The notes: generated from the letters alone by a model not told the origin. A DNA stretch of 64,000 nucleotides from an uncultured Pseudomonadota bacterium (GCA_903832085.1 CAIKZZ010000039.1:1-64000), one strand, 5' to 3'. Numbered from the stretch's first letter, positions 44,975 through 55,318 are shown. A program made the numbers and translations.

Positions 44975-47900
44975 ATGCAGACTTCCATCAATCAGCGCTG
45001 GTGTATGGACGAGACGCAGGCTGTTGCCGACCTGCTGCCGCTAGTCTCTCTCACGGCAGCGGCACGCGCCTCGATCGTGGCGGATGCGTCGGCTTTGGTG
45101 ATCCGTGTTCGTGAGGCGCAAGCGGACATTGGCGGTATGGATGCCTTCTTGCGTGAGTACGACCTAGGGACGCAGGAGGGCGTTATTTTGATGTGCCTTG
45201 CAGAGGCGTTGTTACGCATCCCTGACCATGCCACCGCCGATCGACTGATTGCTGACAAGATGGGAGCGGGTGATTGGGCGAGTCATTTGGCGGCTAGTGG
45301 CTCATTGTTTGTGAACGCCTCCACGTGGGGTTTGCTGCTGACAGGCCGTTTAGTGGGTACTGAGCAGGCGCTGAGTTCAGACCCGAAGCACTTCTTGAAA
45401 GCGCTAGCGGCGCGTCTTGGCGAACCGCTCGTGCGTAGTGCCCTGCGCCGTGCCATGCGCATCATGGGTCATCAGTTTGTCATGGGTCGTACCATTGGAG
45501 AGGCTATTGAGCGAGCGGGTGAGGGCATCAACGCTCGTTATAGGTATTCTTTTGACATGTTGGGTGAGTCGGCGCTGACACGTCTTGATGCCGAGGCATA
45601 TACCAATGCCTACGCGCTGGCCATTGATGCGTTGGGGCAGTGGCGCGCGCGCGGTGGCCAACGTGCGTGGGATGTAGCAGCGCCAAGCATCTCCATCAAA
45701 CTATCGGCATTACATCCGCGCTATGAAATATTGCAGCGCGCACGGGTACACGCTGAATTAGTGCCAAGTGTAATTCGCTTGTGTGAGCGAGCAGCAGCCG
45801 CTGGAGTGTCATTGACTCTAGACGCTGAGGAGTCTGAGCGTCTCGAATTGTCTTTAGAAATATTAAGTGCAGTACTTCAATCCCCGACTCTTGCCCACTG
45901 GCGTGGCTTTGGCCTTGCAGTCCAGGCCTATCAAAAGCGGGCTCCCGATGTCATTCGGTGGTTAGTTACAGCCGCGCGTAGCCATGCGAGGGTCCTCAAT
46001 GTGCGGCTCGTTAAAGGCGCTTATTGGGATAGTGAGATCAAGCGGGCCCAAGAGAGAGGGCATGACGGTTACCCCGTTTACACGCGTAAGCAGGCTACCG
46101 ACGTGGCTTATTTGGCATGCGCCACCTTGCTGCTTGATGCAGTGGATGTCATTTATCCGCAGTTTGCCACGCACAACGCCCATACTGTGACAGCGATTTT
46201 GCATCTAGCAAATGCGCGGGGCGTTTCATTTGAATTCCAGCGCTTGCATGGGATGGGAGAAGCGCTGTACGAAACACTGCTTGCAGATCGACCAGAATCT
46301 GCGCCCTTAGCGTGTCGTGTGTATGCGCCGGTGGGTACACACGAGGATCTGCTGCCGTATCTCGTGCGGCGCTTACTTGAAAATGGCGCGAATACCTCTT
46401 TTGTAAATCGTTTGGTCGACGCGCGTCTACCGCCTGAGGAGATCGCATCAGACCCGATCTCGTTCATGGAGCAACTCACTCATTGCGCGCATCCAGATAT
46501 TCCATTACCAGGTGCGCTATTTGGATCCACGCGCACGAACTCAAAGGGCGTCCAGCTAGCTGATCTATCGCAGCTGCAGTCGTTGCAGCAAGCAGCAACC
46601 TCAATGCCGCCTCAGGTTGCAGCACCGATGATTGCCGGTGCTTCCCCAACGGTTGCGCACATCGAGACTCACGGGCGCGCGATTTTCTCACCAGCCGATG
46701 CGACGCATGTTGTTGGTCATGTGCTTGATGCTGCGGCGGCAGACGTAGAACAGGCTGTGTCATGTGCAGTGAGCGCATGGCAGGCTTGGGATCGTTGTGG
46801 AGGTGCTGAGCGCGCCACCATATTAGAGCGTTCGGCTGACTTGTTAGATGCTAACAAGAGCTTATTGTGTGCGCTGTTAGTGAATGAGGCCGGCAAGACC
46901 TACGCTGATGGCGCTGCAGAGATCCGTGAGGCCATCGACTTTTTGCGCTATTACGCGTCAGAGGCGCGCCGTTCATTTGTGGGCCCACTGATTCTACCAG
47001 GACCGACGGGTGAGAGTAATGCGCTGGCTCTACGTGGACGCGGTGTGTTCGTGTGTATTAGTCCGTGGAACTTTCCGCTGGCTATTTTTACGGGTCAAAT
47101 TGCTGCCGCGCTTGCTGCTGGCAATGCCGTGATCGCAAAACCAGCGGAGCAGACGCCACTGATTGCCTGTCTTGTGACGGCGCTGATGCATCGCGCTGGT
47201 GTGCCCGCAGCTGTGCTGGCATGTTTACCTGGCGATGGGGTAACGGTGGGCGGCGCACTCGTCAAGGATATGCGTATCGCGGGTGTGGCTTTTACTGGTT
47301 CAAACGACACTGCGCGCGCGATTAGTCGCCTGTTGGCGTCGCGCGAAGGGGCCATTGGAGTCTTGATTGCAGAGACGGGTGGACAGAACGCAATGATCGT
47401 TGATAGTTCTGCTCTGCCGGAGCAAGTGGTACAGGATGTTATCGTTTCAGCATTTGGGAGTGCTGGACAGCGCTGCTCGGCACTGCGCGTGTTGTGTCTG
47501 CAGGATGATATTGCAGACCGTGTGGAGCGCTTGCTCGCAGGCGCCATGGATGAACTGGTTGTGGGTTCCACTCGTGATTTAGCCACCGACGTCGGTCCGG
47601 TAATCGATACTGAAGCCCGCGATATGCTCGAATCCTATATCAGGAAGGTCAGCACTGGCGCGCGTTGGCAGCACCGAGTAAGTATTTCTAATGCGCTAAC
47701 AAGCGGGACTTACGTCGCACCCATTGCCGTCGAAATACCGGCGATCAGCAGCTTGCAAGGCGAGGTATTTGGGCCGGTGCTGCATATTGTGCGCTATGCA
47801 GCAGGTGCGCTCGGCGAGCTTCTGGATTCGATTAATGCAACCGGGTACGCGTTAACGCTGGGCCTGCACACGCGCCTTGATTCAGCGGTAGACTTCGTCC

Positions 47901-48115
47901 GTACCAATGCTCGTGCTGGAAATGTCTATGTCAATCGCAACATGATTGGGGCTGTCGTCGGTGTGCAGCCTTTCGGTGGCAGTGGGCTGTCCGGTACGGG
48001 TCCTAAGGCCGGAGGGCCGGATTACGTGAGACGCTTCGCCATGGAGCAGACCACCACGATTAACACCTCCGCGATAGGTGGTAATGCCTCGCTGCTTGCG
48101 CTATCAGCTGAATAA
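44975..48115 (+). CDS. putA: Bifunctional proline dehydrogenase / glutamate-semialdehyde dehydrogenase
   Basis: PutA oxidises proline to glutamate in two steps and passes electrons to quinones (about 1046 aa). The N-terminal PRODH barrel has SIKLSALHPRYE, LNVRLVKGAYWDSEIKRAQ and VFA-type THNAHT motifs. The aldehyde dehydrogenase part has SPWNFPLAIFTGQ, the FTGSN nucleotide block, ETGGQNAMIVD (Glu) and GSAGQRCSALRV (nucleophile Cys). The DNA-binding RHH domain of long PutA proteins is absent, so it cannot repress its own gene. The start at 44975 or 45005 is uncertain (no clear SD). Confidence 0.93.
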   Translation: MQTSINQRWCMDETQAVADLLPLVSLTAAARASIVADASALVIRVREAQADIGGMDAFLREYDLGTQEGVILMCLAEALLRIPDHATADRLIADKMGAGDWASHLAASGSLFVNASTWGLLLTGRLVGTEQALSSDPKHFLKALAARLGEPLVRSALRRAMRIMGHQFVMGRTIGEAIERAGEGINARYRYSFDMLGESALTRLDAEAYTNAYALAIDALGQWRARGGQRAWDVAAPSISIKLSALHPRYEILQRARVHAELVPSVIRLCERAAAAGVSLTLDAEESERLELSLEILSAVLQSPTLAHWRGFGLAVQAYQKRAPDVIRWLVTAARSHARVLNVRLVKGAYWDSEIKRAQERGHDGYPVYTRKQATDVAYLACATLLLDAVDVIYPQFATHNAHTVTAILHLANARGVSFEFQRLHGMGEALYETLLADRPESAPLACRVYAPVGTHEDLLPYLVRRLLENGANTSFVNRLVDARLPPEEIASDPISFMEQLTHCAHPDIPLPGALFGSTRTNSKGVQLADLSQLQSLQQAATSMPPQVAAPMIAGASPTVAHIETHGRAIFSPADATHVVGHVLDAAAADVEQAVSCAVSAWQAWDRCGGAERATILERSADLLDANKSLLCALLVNEAGKTYADGAAEIREAIDFLRYYASEARRSFVGPLILPGPTGESNALALRGRGVFVCISPWNFPLAIFTGQIAAALAAGNAVIAKPAEQTPLIACLVTALMHRAGVPAAVLACLPGDGVTVGGALVKDMRIAGVAFTGSNDTARAISRLLASREGAIGVLIAETGGQNAMIVDSSALPEQVVQDVIVSAFGSAGQRCSALRVLCLQDDIADRVERLLAGAMDELVVGSTRDLATDVGPVIDTEARDMLESYIRKVSTGARWQHRVSISNALTSGTYVAPIAVEIPAISSLQGEVFGPVLHIVRYAAGALGELLDSINATGYALTLGLHTRLDSAVDFVRTNARAGNVYVNRNMIGAVVGVQPFGGSGLSGTGPKAGGPDYVRRFAMEQTTTINTSAIGGNASLLALSAE

Positions 48116-48136
48116 ACTGCTTAAGCGCATACGTCT

Positions 48137-48622
48137 TTAGGGCGTTTGCAGGCGCTTTAGGGTAGCGACGCCGCGACCAATCGCTGCCCAGTGTGGCAGA
48201 TCAATAGCTAACGTACAGACCGCACTGGTGGGTAACTCCGCCATGCCGTCGTCGTCCATTAGCCACGCAACAAGGCTCGTAAGTCCTGGGTTATGACCCA
48301 CGACGATCACATCCTCATATCGATCCGGAATTAATTGGATCACCTGAGACAGTAGGCGGTAGGTCGCTAGATACAAGCGTTCATCGTGGCGGATTCGGCT
48401 TAATGGAAACTCCAGGGTTTTCGCGAATGCATTCGCTGTGCGCAGCGTGCGCGTTGCCGTGCTAGTTAGTATGTAATCCACTTTAAGACCATGCTCTTTC
48501 GTTACGACGGCCATTTCGGTCACTTGGCGTATGCCGCGCTTATCTAAATCACGCTCAAAGTCATCAATTTCCGCAGACTGTTTTTCGGCATGGCCGTGGC
48601 GAATGATGGTGAGTGTGCGCAT
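48137..48622 (-). CDS. sixA: Phosphohistidine phosphatase SixA
   Basis: This small histidine-phosphatase-superfamily protein (161 aa) has the RHG catalytic motif in TIIRHGHAEKQ and the second His in VVGHNPGLTSLV. SixA removes phosphate from histidine in phosphotransfer proteins, mainly NPr in the nitrogen PTS. It lies 1 bp after the Rieske gene stop at the end of the SUF operon, and converges with putA. Confidence 0.9.
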   Translation of the reverse strand: MRTLTIIRHGHAEKQSAEIDDFERDLDKRGIRQVTEMAVVTKEHGLKVDYILTSTATRTLRTANAFAKTLEFPLSRIRHDERLYLATYRLLSQVIQLIPDRYEDVIVVGHNPGLTSLVAWLMDDDGMAELPTSAVCTLAIDLPHWAAIGRGVATLKRLQTP

Positions 48623-48623
48623 G

Positions 48624-48938
48624 TTAGTCGAGAGCTACGAGTAGGCGGCCATTATCAATCTTGACCTCAAAAGTCGAAAGCGGCTCATAGGCGGGCGGGG
48701 AGAGGGCTGCGCCCGTGCGCAGACAGAAGCGTGCCCCGTGGCGTGCGCAAATGATTTCTAGACCCTCAATGGGGCCGTCAGACAGGGGGTTGCCATCATG
48801 CGTGCATTGATCTTCGATTGCGTACTTAGTGCCCTGCACGTCGTAAATGGCGATCAGTCGGTTCTCGATCTCAAAAACGCGATGGCTGTTATTGGGTACG
48901 CTATCAGCAAAGCCGAGGTCGATCCATCGAATGATCAC
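48624..48938 (-). CDS. Rieske [2Fe-2S] ferredoxin-like protein
   Basis: The 104-aa protein starts with GTG at 48938, sharing one base with the sufT stop. The cluster motif is C-x-H in DQCTHDGNPL and C-x2-H in ICARHGARF, typical of Rieske ferredoxins of non-haem oxygenase systems. Such genes recur in SUF operons of gammaproteobacteria. It may donate electrons in cluster assembly; this is inferred from location only. Confidence 0.9.
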   Translation of the reverse strand: MIIRWIDLGFADSVPNNSHRVFEIENRLIAIYDVQGTKYAIEDQCTHDGNPLSDGPIEGLEIICARHGARFCLRTGAALSPPAYEPLSTFEVKIDNGRLLVALD

Positions 48939-49489
48939 TACATCATTCCTGTTTGCAAGCGTGCGGCTTCCGACATCATCTCGCGATCCCACGGTGGGTC
49001 AAATACCAATTCAACGTCAGGATTTACGATGGTAGGAATTAGCAGTAGCTTGTCTTTGACATCTTGTACGAGGACCTCGCCCATGCCGCAGCCCGGCGCC
49101 GTTAATGTCATGCGCACAGCAACTGCGCGAGTGCCATCCGCCTGGCTTTTGATATCACATGAGTAAATCAAGCCAAGGTCGACGATGTTGACAGGAATTT
49201 CAGGATCAAAACACGTTTTCATTTGCTCCCAAGCGAGCTGCTCGATATCAGCATCGGTCGCATTTGGCGGTAGCTCAATAGCCTTTGGTGGCTCCATGCC
49301 GATAGCATCTGCGTCGTCACCTGCAATCCGAAACAAATTGCCCTCAACATAGACGGTGAAGCTGCCGCCTAAGGCCTGCGTGATGTAACCCACGCTGCCC
49401 GTGCGTAGCTTAACCTCGATACCCGCTGGCACGAGTACTGCCTTGACATCACGGCTCACGACGATAGGGGTGTTTTCTTGATGGCGCAT
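48938..49489 (-). CDS. sufT: SufT, Fe-S cluster assembly/maturation factor (DUF59)
   Basis: SufT helps mature Fe-S proteins. The 183-aa protein has a distinctive N-terminal extension (VPAGIEVKLRTGSVGYITQALGGSFTVY) and then a DUF59/MIP18-type domain with DPEIPVNIVDLGLIY and the LTAPGCGMGEVLVQDVK block. In the family this conserved Cys contributes to function. It is followed by the Rieske gene with overlap and lies 19 bp after sufU. Part of the SUF operon. Confidence 0.9.
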   Translation of the reverse strand: MRHQENTPIVVSRDVKAVLVPAGIEVKLRTGSVGYITQALGGSFTVYVEGNLFRIAGDDADAIGMEPPKAIELPPNATDADIEQLAWEQMKTCFDPEIPVNIVDLGLIYSCDIKSQADGTRAVAVRMTLTAPGCGMGEVLVQDVKDKLLLIPTIVNPDVELVFDPPWDREMMSEAARLQTGMM

Positions 49490-49508
49490 GGATCTTTGCA
49501 GTTACTGG

Positions 49509-49961
49509 TTATTCGGTGCAGACAGGGGTCGTAGGATCATTCAGGGCTGCTTGCAGCGTGTGCCAGCACAGGCTGGCACATTTCACGCGTGCTGGGAATT
49601 CTCGTACACCGGAGAGTGCCGCGAGTTTGCCGAGGTCCACTGTGCTCGTGCTATCGGGCGTGTCAGCGTGTGTCAGTAGTGCGTGGATCTGTGTATAAAG
49701 CGTATCCGCTTGGCCTAAGGTCTTGCCGGTAAGCGCCTCCGTCATGAGCGACGCTGAGGCGACAGAGATTGCACAGCCGGAGCCCTCGAATTTTAATTCC
49801 TTAATGATGCCATTTTCTACCTTGGCATAGATTGTCAGTTGATCGCCACACAGCGGGTTGTGGCCGCGTGCAGACGTTGCCGGTGGTGCGAGTACGCCAA
49901 AGTTACGTGGCCGTTTGTTGTGGTCCAAAATGACGTCGCGGTAGAGTTCTTTTAAGTCCAT
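49509..49961 (-). CDS. sufU: SufU, Zn-dependent sulfur transferase/scaffold (NifU-like)
   Basis: The 150-aa protein has the three conserved ligand cysteines: C in NPLCGDQLTIY, C in EGSGCAISVASAS and C in VKCASLCWHTL. SufU accepts sulfur from SufS in systems without SufE. The MDLKELYRDVILDHNKRPRNFG start is typical. The combination of sufU with SufBCDS and no sufE is shared with Firmicutes and some gammaproteobacteria. It starts 9 bp after sufS. Confidence 0.93.
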   Translation of the reverse strand: MDLKELYRDVILDHNKRPRNFGVLAPPATSARGHNPLCGDQLTIYAKVENGIIKELKFEGSGCAISVASASLMTEALTGKTLGQADTLYTQIHALLTHADTPDSTSTVDLGKLAALSGVREFPARVKCASLCWHTLQAALNDPTTPVCTE

Positions 49962-49970
49962 GACTGAGCT

Positions 49971-51218
49971 TTAGATAAATAGTGCGCGAGCGCTTGCCAC
50001 TGCTGTAGCGAGTTGGTCGATTTCAGCTTTGGTATTGTAAAAGGCAAAGGACGCGCGTGCGGTTGCTGGTAGTCCGAAGAAGTCCATCACCGGCATGGCG
50101 CAGTGATGACCCGTGCGAATTGCGATTCCGTCTTGGTCAAGAATCGTACCTAGGTCATGCGGGTGTACGCCATCTACTACAAAGCTAACGAGACTTGCCT
50201 TGTCAGCAGCGGTACCAATGATACGCACTCCTGCAACAGCCGTTAAAGCGTGCGTGGCATGGACGAGCAAATCTTGTTCGAACTCAGCAATGTCCGCAAG
50301 GCCGATGCGATCTACATAGTCAATTGCTGCTGCTAAGCCGACAGCGCCACTCATGTTCGGCGTACCGGCCTCAAATTTATAGGGGAGGGTGTTATAGGTC
50401 GTCCCTTGAAAACTCACAGACAAAATCATGTCTCCGCCGCCCTGCCAAGGTGGCATCTCCTCGAGTAGCGCCTCGCGACCATACAGCACACCAATTCCAG
50501 TGGGTCCGTAGAGCTTATGGCCTGAAAAAACATAAAAGTCGCAATCAAGCTCCTGCATATCGAGCGCAAAGTGTGGCACTGCCTGCGCGCCATCAAGCAG
50601 CACCGGTACGCCTTGTGCGTGAGCCGCAGCCACAATCTCGCGTACTGGCAATACCGTGCCTAAAGCATTTGAGACATGTGAGGTTGCGACGAGGCGCGTG
50701 CGCGTTGATAGCAGGCTTTTGAAAGCGGCGAGGTCTAGCTCGCCGGCCTGATTGATCGGCGCGACGACGAGCTTTGCTCCAGTCGCAGCCGCCACCATTT
50801 GCCACGGCACAATATTGGCATGATGTTCAAGCCAGGTAATGAGAATCTCATCATTGGGGCCTAGGCGTGGGCGCGCATAGGACTGTGCCACCAAGTTGAT
50901 TGCTTCAGTCGTTCCCCGCGTGAAGATGATTTCGTTACTGCTTTTCGCATTCAAAAATGAACGCACGCGCTCGCGGGCGCCCTCGTAAGCGTCTGTCGCT
51001 CGCTGCGAGAGTGTGTGCACGCCGCGGTGCACATTGGCGTGCATGCTAGTGGCATATCGCTGCTCGGCGTCGATCACTGCCATTGGCCGCTGTGCGGAGG
51101 CGCCATTGTCTAAATACACCAGTGGTTTGCCGTGTATTGTTTGGCTCAAGATAGGAAAGTCTGCTTTGTATTGTGCAAACTTCTTAGCTAGAGCAGAGCG
51201 GTCGTTATGGGGGGTCAC
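49971..51218 (-). CDS. sufS: Cysteine desulfurase SufS
   Basis: SufS is a PLP enzyme that takes sulfur from cysteine for Fe-S clusters (415 aa). It has the aminotransferase class V fold, with the PLP Lys in SGHKLYGPTG and the active Cys in RTGHHCAMPVMDFFG. The N-terminus IHGKPLVYLDNGASAQRP matches the family. Its ATG overlaps the end of sufD by 4 bp. Confidence 0.96.
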   Translation of the reverse strand: MTPHNDRSALAKKFAQYKADFPILSQTIHGKPLVYLDNGASAQRPMAVIDAEQRYATSMHANVHRGVHTLSQRATDAYEGARERVRSFLNAKSSNEIIFTRGTTEAINLVAQSYARPRLGPNDEILITWLEHHANIVPWQMVAAATGAKLVVAPINQAGELDLAAFKSLLSTRTRLVATSHVSNALGTVLPVREIVAAAHAQGVPVLLDGAQAVPHFALDMQELDCDFYVFSGHKLYGPTGIGVLYGREALLEEMPPWQGGGDMILSVSFQGTTYNTLPYKFEAGTPNMSGAVGLAAAIDYVDRIGLADIAEFEQDLLVHATHALTAVAGVRIIGTAADKASLVSFVVDGVHPHDLGTILDQDGIAIRTGHHCAMPVMDFFGLPATARASFAFYNTKAEIDQLATAVASARALFI

Positions 51219-52522
51219 TGTACAAAATCTCGGATGAGTGCGGCAGTCGGCAGGCTCGCAAGTACGCGTTTTTCAACGGCATGACGCAGTGCGGGATCCG
51301 TTAAGGTGGCGATGACGTCATCGGTAAACGCAAAAATCAACAAAGCGCGCGCAGTGTCGTGATCAATGCCGCGCGACAGCAGGTAAAAGAGTACTTCCTC
51401 ATCGATCGAGCCGGTCGTAGCTCCGTGGCTACACTTCACGTCGTCTGCGTTGATCTCAAGCTGCGGTCGGGCATCGATTTCTGCTTTAGGTCCGAGTAGG
51501 AGGTTGCGACTCGATTGACGCGAGTCCGATTTAGCTGCTCCCCGGTGCACAACGACCTTGCCATCATAGCTGCCGCGCCCACGGTCATTGGCGACGCCTC
51601 TATAGGTTTGGCTGCTAGTGGTATTGGGCGCACGGTGCTCCATGCTGGTACGGATATCAATTTGTCGTGTCTTATCAGCCAGCAGTAGCCCGTTTAAGGT
51701 GGCTTCTGCGCCGCGAGCGTCTAAGTGAACTTTGAGGTCAAGGCGAGTAGCGAGTCCACCGAGTTCCAAGCTGCGATGTACATAGCTTGCATCTGGGCCG
51801 ACGTGGGCAGTGACGTCGGCATAAACGACGCTGTTTGCGCCAGCAAGACCTAAGGTCGTGTGCTGAAGTGCTGCGCCGTGCTCAATCTGAATGTCGGTGA
51901 CTGGCACTGACACCGAATTTGAATCATCCATGGACAAGTAATACTCGATCAGATTCAGCCGTGAGCCCGCTTGGAGGGTAACCAGCGTCCGTGGGTAATG
52001 GCCATGGTGTGTTGCGATGTGTACAAGGTGCACGGGCTCCACAGGAGTTTGGTGGGCGCTGACATCAAACGCGACGCCAGACGTGCAGCACACCGCATTT
52101 AAAAGCTTCAGTCGCTGGTCAGCGCTATCGTCGGCACGTAGCCGCGCTTGCATGGCACCGATCGGACTATCAAATAGGTCGTTCAGCGGCGTATAGCGCA
52201 CTCCGGCAGGCAATGCGCCGGAGGATAATTCTGCGATCAACTGTCCATTGATGCAGACAAAGGTGACACCTTGTCGCTCGGGGAGGGACGCTAGTAGCTG
52301 AGCGGGCACCGAATAGTCGGTACATGGGCTTAAGTCACGTCGTTGTATGAGATTAAGACTACTGTACTTCCATGCATCATCGCGCGGTGTCGGTAGCCCG
52401 CCAGCAATGAGGCGACCTCGGGCTGCTGTACGCCAGGCATCGTGACTGCTGTCGCCAGTGCTGACCAGCGGCACGGCTGCCAAGGGCGCAAGCCCATGAG
52501 TAGATTTAAGCTCAGCGTTCAT
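51215..52522 (-). CDS. sufD: SufD, Fe-S cluster assembly scaffold subunit
   Basis: SufD joins SufB and SufC in the SufBC2D scaffold (435 aa). It has the beta-helix core and the C-terminal block [25 protein letters not shown], where the His of CSHGATTG is a SufD mark. Start overlaps sufC by 4 bp (ATGA). The SufB-SufC-SufD order is the canonical one. Confidence 0.95.
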   Translation of the reverse strand: MNAELKSTHGLAPLAAVPLVSTGDSSHDAWRTAARGRLIAGGLPTPRDDAWKYSSLNLIQRRDLSPCTDYSVPAQLLASLPERQGVTFVCINGQLIAELSSGALPAGVRYTPLNDLFDSPIGAMQARLRADDSADQRLKLLNAVCCTSGVAFDVSAHQTPVEPVHLVHIATHHGHYPRTLVTLQAGSRLNLIEYYLSMDDSNSVSVPVTDIQIEHGAALQHTTLGLAGANSVVYADVTAHVGPDASYVHRSLELGGLATRLDLKVHLDARGAEATLNGLLLADKTRQIDIRTSMEHRAPNTTSSQTYRGVANDRGRGSYDGKVVVHRGAAKSDSRQSSRNLLLGPKAEIDARPQLEINADDVKCSHGATTGSIDEEVLFYLLSRGIDHDTARALLIFAFTDDVIATLTDPALRHAVEKRVLASLPTAALIRDFVQ

Positions 52523-53301
52523 GTGTGAGCGGCTTCCTCGCGCACCCAGTCATAGCCACGGGCTTCGAGTTCATGTGCGAGGGTCGCAGTCCCCGATTTT
52601 AATATCTTGCCGTCCATTAACACATGCACATAGTCAGGCGTGATGTAATCCAATAAGCGCTGGTAGTGAGTTACAAGCAGGATCGCGCGGTCATGACGCC
52701 GCAGACTATTCACTCCATTGGCGACGACCTTTAGTGCATCGATATCAAGCCCAGAGTCGGTCTCATCTAAAATGGCAAGCACAGGCTCGAGTACCGCCAT
52801 TTGTAGGATTTCGTTGCGCTTTTTTTCGCCGCCAGAAAAGCCCTCGTTGACTCCGCGACTGAGGAAGCTTTCGTCCATTTGCATGAGCTGCATTTTTTCG
52901 CGGACCAAGCCTAGAAATTCAAATGCGTCGACTTCCGCTAGTCCGGCCTGCTTGCGTTTTGCATTCAAAGCCGCTTTTAAAAGATAGACGTTATTGACTC
53001 CCGGAATCTCGACTGGGTACTGAAATCCAAGAAACAGTCCTCGTCGTGCGCGTTCTTCTGCAGGCAGACTCAGCAAATCTTCGCCCCGGAATAGGACGGA
53101 TCCCGCTGTGATGGCATAGCTTTGTCTGCCGGCCAGCACTTGGGATAGGGTGCTTTTGCCAGCGCCATTGGGGCCCATGATGGCATGCACTTCGCCAGAG
53201 CGGACGTGCAGGTCTAGGCCTTTGAGGATGGCGCGCCCATTGATTTCGGCGCTGAGGCCTTTGATCTCAAGTATCGCTGTATTTTGCGTATTCGTAGTCA
53301 T
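52519..53301 (-). CDS. sufC: SufC, Fe-S assembly ATPase
   Basis: SufC is the ABC-type ATPase that drives the SufBCD scaffold (260 aa). Walker A is GPNGAGKST, the signature is [14 protein letters not shown] and Walker B is [14 protein letters not shown]. The D in the B motif is followed by E. It lies between sufB (23 bp away) and sufD (overlap). Confidence 0.97.
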   Translation of the reverse strand: MTTNTQNTAILEIKGLSAEINGRAILKGLDLHVRSGEVHAIMGPNGAGKSTLSQVLAGRQSYAITAGSVLFRGEDLLSLPAEERARRGLFLGFQYPVEIPGVNNVYLLKAALNAKRKQAGLAEVDAFEFLGLVREKMQLMQMDESFLSRGVNEGFSGGEKKRNEILQMAVLEPVLAILDETDSGLDIDALKVVANGVNSLRRHDRAILLVTHYQRLLDYITPDYVHVLMDGKILKSGTATLAHELEARGYDWVREEAAHT

Positions 53302-53324
53302 TGATTATGCCTTACAAGCAGTGC

Positions 53325-54773
53325 TCAGCCCACCGCGCCTTCAAGGCTAACGGCAAGTAAATTTTGGGCTTCTACTGCAAATTCCATCGGTAATTCTTTA
53401 AAAACACTTTTGCAAAAGCCATTTACAATCATGTTGATCGCATCTTCTTGCGATAGGCCGCGTTGTAAGCAGTAAAACAACTGGTCCTCACTAATTTTGG
53501 ACGTGGTGGCTTCGTGCTCCACTGTCGCAGATGGATTTTTGACCTCAATGTAGGGGAAAGTATGCGCGCCGCACTCGCTGCCCATCAGGAGTGAGTCGCA
53601 CTGGGTGTAGTTACGCGCGCCGTCGGCACTTGCGGCCACTTTGACAAGTCCACGGTAGCTGTTGTTTGCGTGTCCAGCAGAAATGCCTTTGGACACGATA
53701 GTGCTACGCGTGTTCTTCCCAATATGGATCATCTTTGTGCCGGTGTCGGCTTGCTGGTAGTGATTCGCAACAGCAACTGAGTAAAATTCGCCTACCGAAT
53801 GATTGCCGAGCAGCACACAGCTTGGGTACTTCCACGTGATGGCCGAGCCCGTTTCAACTTGTGTCCACGAAATGCGCGAGCGATCGCCGCGACATTCGCC
53901 ACGTTTGGTAACGAAGTTATAGATGCCACCTAAGCCATTTTCGTCGCCCGGATACCAGTTTTGCACAGTGGAGTACTTAATGGTTGCATCGTTAAGTGCA
54001 ACCAGCTCAACCACTGCCGCATGCAACTGGTTTTCGTCGCGCATGGGAGCCGTGCAACCCTCCAGGTAACTGACGTGGCTGCCCTCGTCGGCAATAATTA
54101 ACGTGCGCTCAAACTGCCCGGTATTTGCAGCATTGATTCGAAAGTAGGTCGACAGTTCCATCGGACACCGCACGCCTTTAGGAATGTAGACAAACGAGCC
54201 ATCAGTGAATACTGCCGAATTAAGGGCGGCATAGAAGTTGTCCGTTGTTGGAACAACTGAGCCTAAGTATTGCTCAATCAGTTTGGGGTGTAGTTGTACA
54301 GCCTCAGAAAACGGACAGAACACGACGCCGGCGCGGCTCAGTCGATCTTTGAACGTGGTAGCAACTGAGACGCTGTCAAAAACAGCATCCACCGCGACGC
54401 CGGCTAAGCGGGCACGCTCGTGTAGCGGCACGCCTAGCTTGTCATAGGTTGCAAGCAGCTTGGGATCCACGTCCGCTAGTGTTTTCGGCCCATCGGTTTT
54501 CGCTTTAGGTGCTGAGTAGTAAGAGATCGACTGGTAGTCAATGGCTGGGTAACGCGCATGTGCCCAATGAGGCTCTTGCATCGTTTGCCAGTGTCGGTAG
54601 GACTTCAGGCGCCAATCGAGCAAAAACTGCGGCTCTTTTTTCTTGGCTGAGATGAGCCGAATCAAATCCTCGTCCAGACCCGGTGGAACGGTGTCTGATT
54701 CGATGTCAGTCACAAAGCCGTGCTGATACTTTTGAGCGACGAGGTTATCCAGGTCGTGGGGCGTACTTGCCAT
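53325..54773 (-). CDS. sufB: SufB, Fe-S cluster assembly scaffold subunit
   Basis: SufB is the main scaffold protein on which clusters form (482 aa). The family blocks are seen: [44 protein letters not shown], the cysteine in [12 protein letters not shown] and [21 protein letters not shown]. It follows the regulator gene by 12 bp, so all eight following genes are in one operon. Confidence 0.96.
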   Translation of the reverse strand: MASTPHDLDNLVAQKYQHGFVTDIESDTVPPGLDEDLIRLISAKKKEPQFLLDWRLKSYRHWQTMQEPHWAHARYPAIDYQSISYYSAPKAKTDGPKTLADVDPKLLATYDKLGVPLHERARLAGVAVDAVFDSVSVATTFKDRLSRAGVVFCPFSEAVQLHPKLIEQYLGSVVPTTDNFYAALNSAVFTDGSFVYIPKGVRCPMELSTYFRINAANTGQFERTLIIADEGSHVSYLEGCTAPMRDENQLHAAVVELVALNDATIKYSTVQNWYPGDENGLGGIYNFVTKRGECRGDRSRISWTQVETGSAITWKYPSCVLLGNHSVGEFYSVAVANHYQQADTGTKMIHIGKNTRSTIVSKGISAGHANNSYRGLVKVAASADGARNYTQCDSLLMGSECGAHTFPYIEVKNPSATVEHEATTSKISEDQLFYCLQRGLSQEDAINMIVNGFCKSVFKELPMEFAVEAQNLLAVSLEGAVG

Positions 54774-54785
54774 ACTGTTACGTCC

Positions 54786-55247
54786 TTATGCCGTCACACG
54801 GGCGCTAGCTGGGTCAGCGGCACGCGGCGCTTGATTGTTCGCGGGCTGCTGGGAGCTCAGTTCCGTCAGGGTGATGCGCATCAATACGTCGCGGATTGCC
54901 TGATTCACGTGCTGCCAGTTAGGGCCGACGCGGCAGTTCGCCTCCAGTTCGCACTGTCCAGGGTGGCTGGTGCACTCGGTGAGGCCGACGGGGCCTTCTA
55001 CAGCATCAATAATGTCGGCAGCCGTAATGGCATCCGATGGGCGAGCCAGTCGATATCCTCCGCGGGAGCCACGGGTCGCGCTGACCAGTCCGGCGCGCTG
55101 CAGCTCTTGCAGCAGCTTGCTGACCGTGGGTAGTCCCACATGGCTGTCCTCGGCAAGCGCGAGTGCCGTTTTCATCCCGGCGCCATCCGCGGCTAAATGA
55201 GCCAGCAGCACGGTGGCGTAGTCGGTCAGTTTACTGATGCGTAGCAT
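54786..55247 (-). CDS. Rrf2-family regulator of the SUF operon (IscR-like)
   Basis: This 153-aa winged-helix repressor (IscR/RsrR type) begins with MLRISKLTDYATVLLAHLA and carries three Cys in LTECTSHPGQCELEANCRVG (spacing C-x6-C-x5-C), the likely [2Fe-2S] ligands that sense cluster status. It ends in an Ala/Gln-rich tail. It heads the sufBCDSU operon on the minus strand, and a dyad operator overlaps its promoter (55282-55302), implying autoregulation. Confidence 0.92.
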   Translation of the reverse strand: MLRISKLTDYATVLLAHLAADGAGMKTALALAEDSHVGLPTVSKLLQELQRAGLVSATRGSRGGYRLARPSDAITAADIIDAVEGPVGLTECTSHPGQCELEANCRVGPNWQHVNQAIRDVLMRITLTELSSQQPANNQAPRAADPASARVTA

Positions 55248-55281
55248 GGGAATCGCGCCTGTGGAGGGTGGCTGAGTTCAT

Positions 55282-55302
55282 TTCGGAGTATTTTAGTCCG
55301 AA
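55282..55302 (-). promoter_or_regulatory. Dyad operator in front of the SUF operon
   Basis: The 21-bp dyad, read on the minus strand, has arms TTCGGA and TCCGAA around 9 bp (CTAAAATAC). It resembles, but is not identical to, IscR type-1 sites. The -10 box lies in its centre, so a bound regulator would block polymerase. Confidence 0.6.
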
Positions 55303-55318
55303 TAAGCCGCGGGGCCAA
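55290..55318 (-). promoter_or_regulatory. SUF operon promoter (TTGGCC-17-TAAAAT)
   Basis: On the minus strand TTGGCC (55318-55313) is followed after 17 bp by TAAAAT (55295-55290), about 43 bp before the regulator ATG at 55247. The -10 falls inside the dyad operator. Good spacing and sensible location. Confidence 0.55.
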
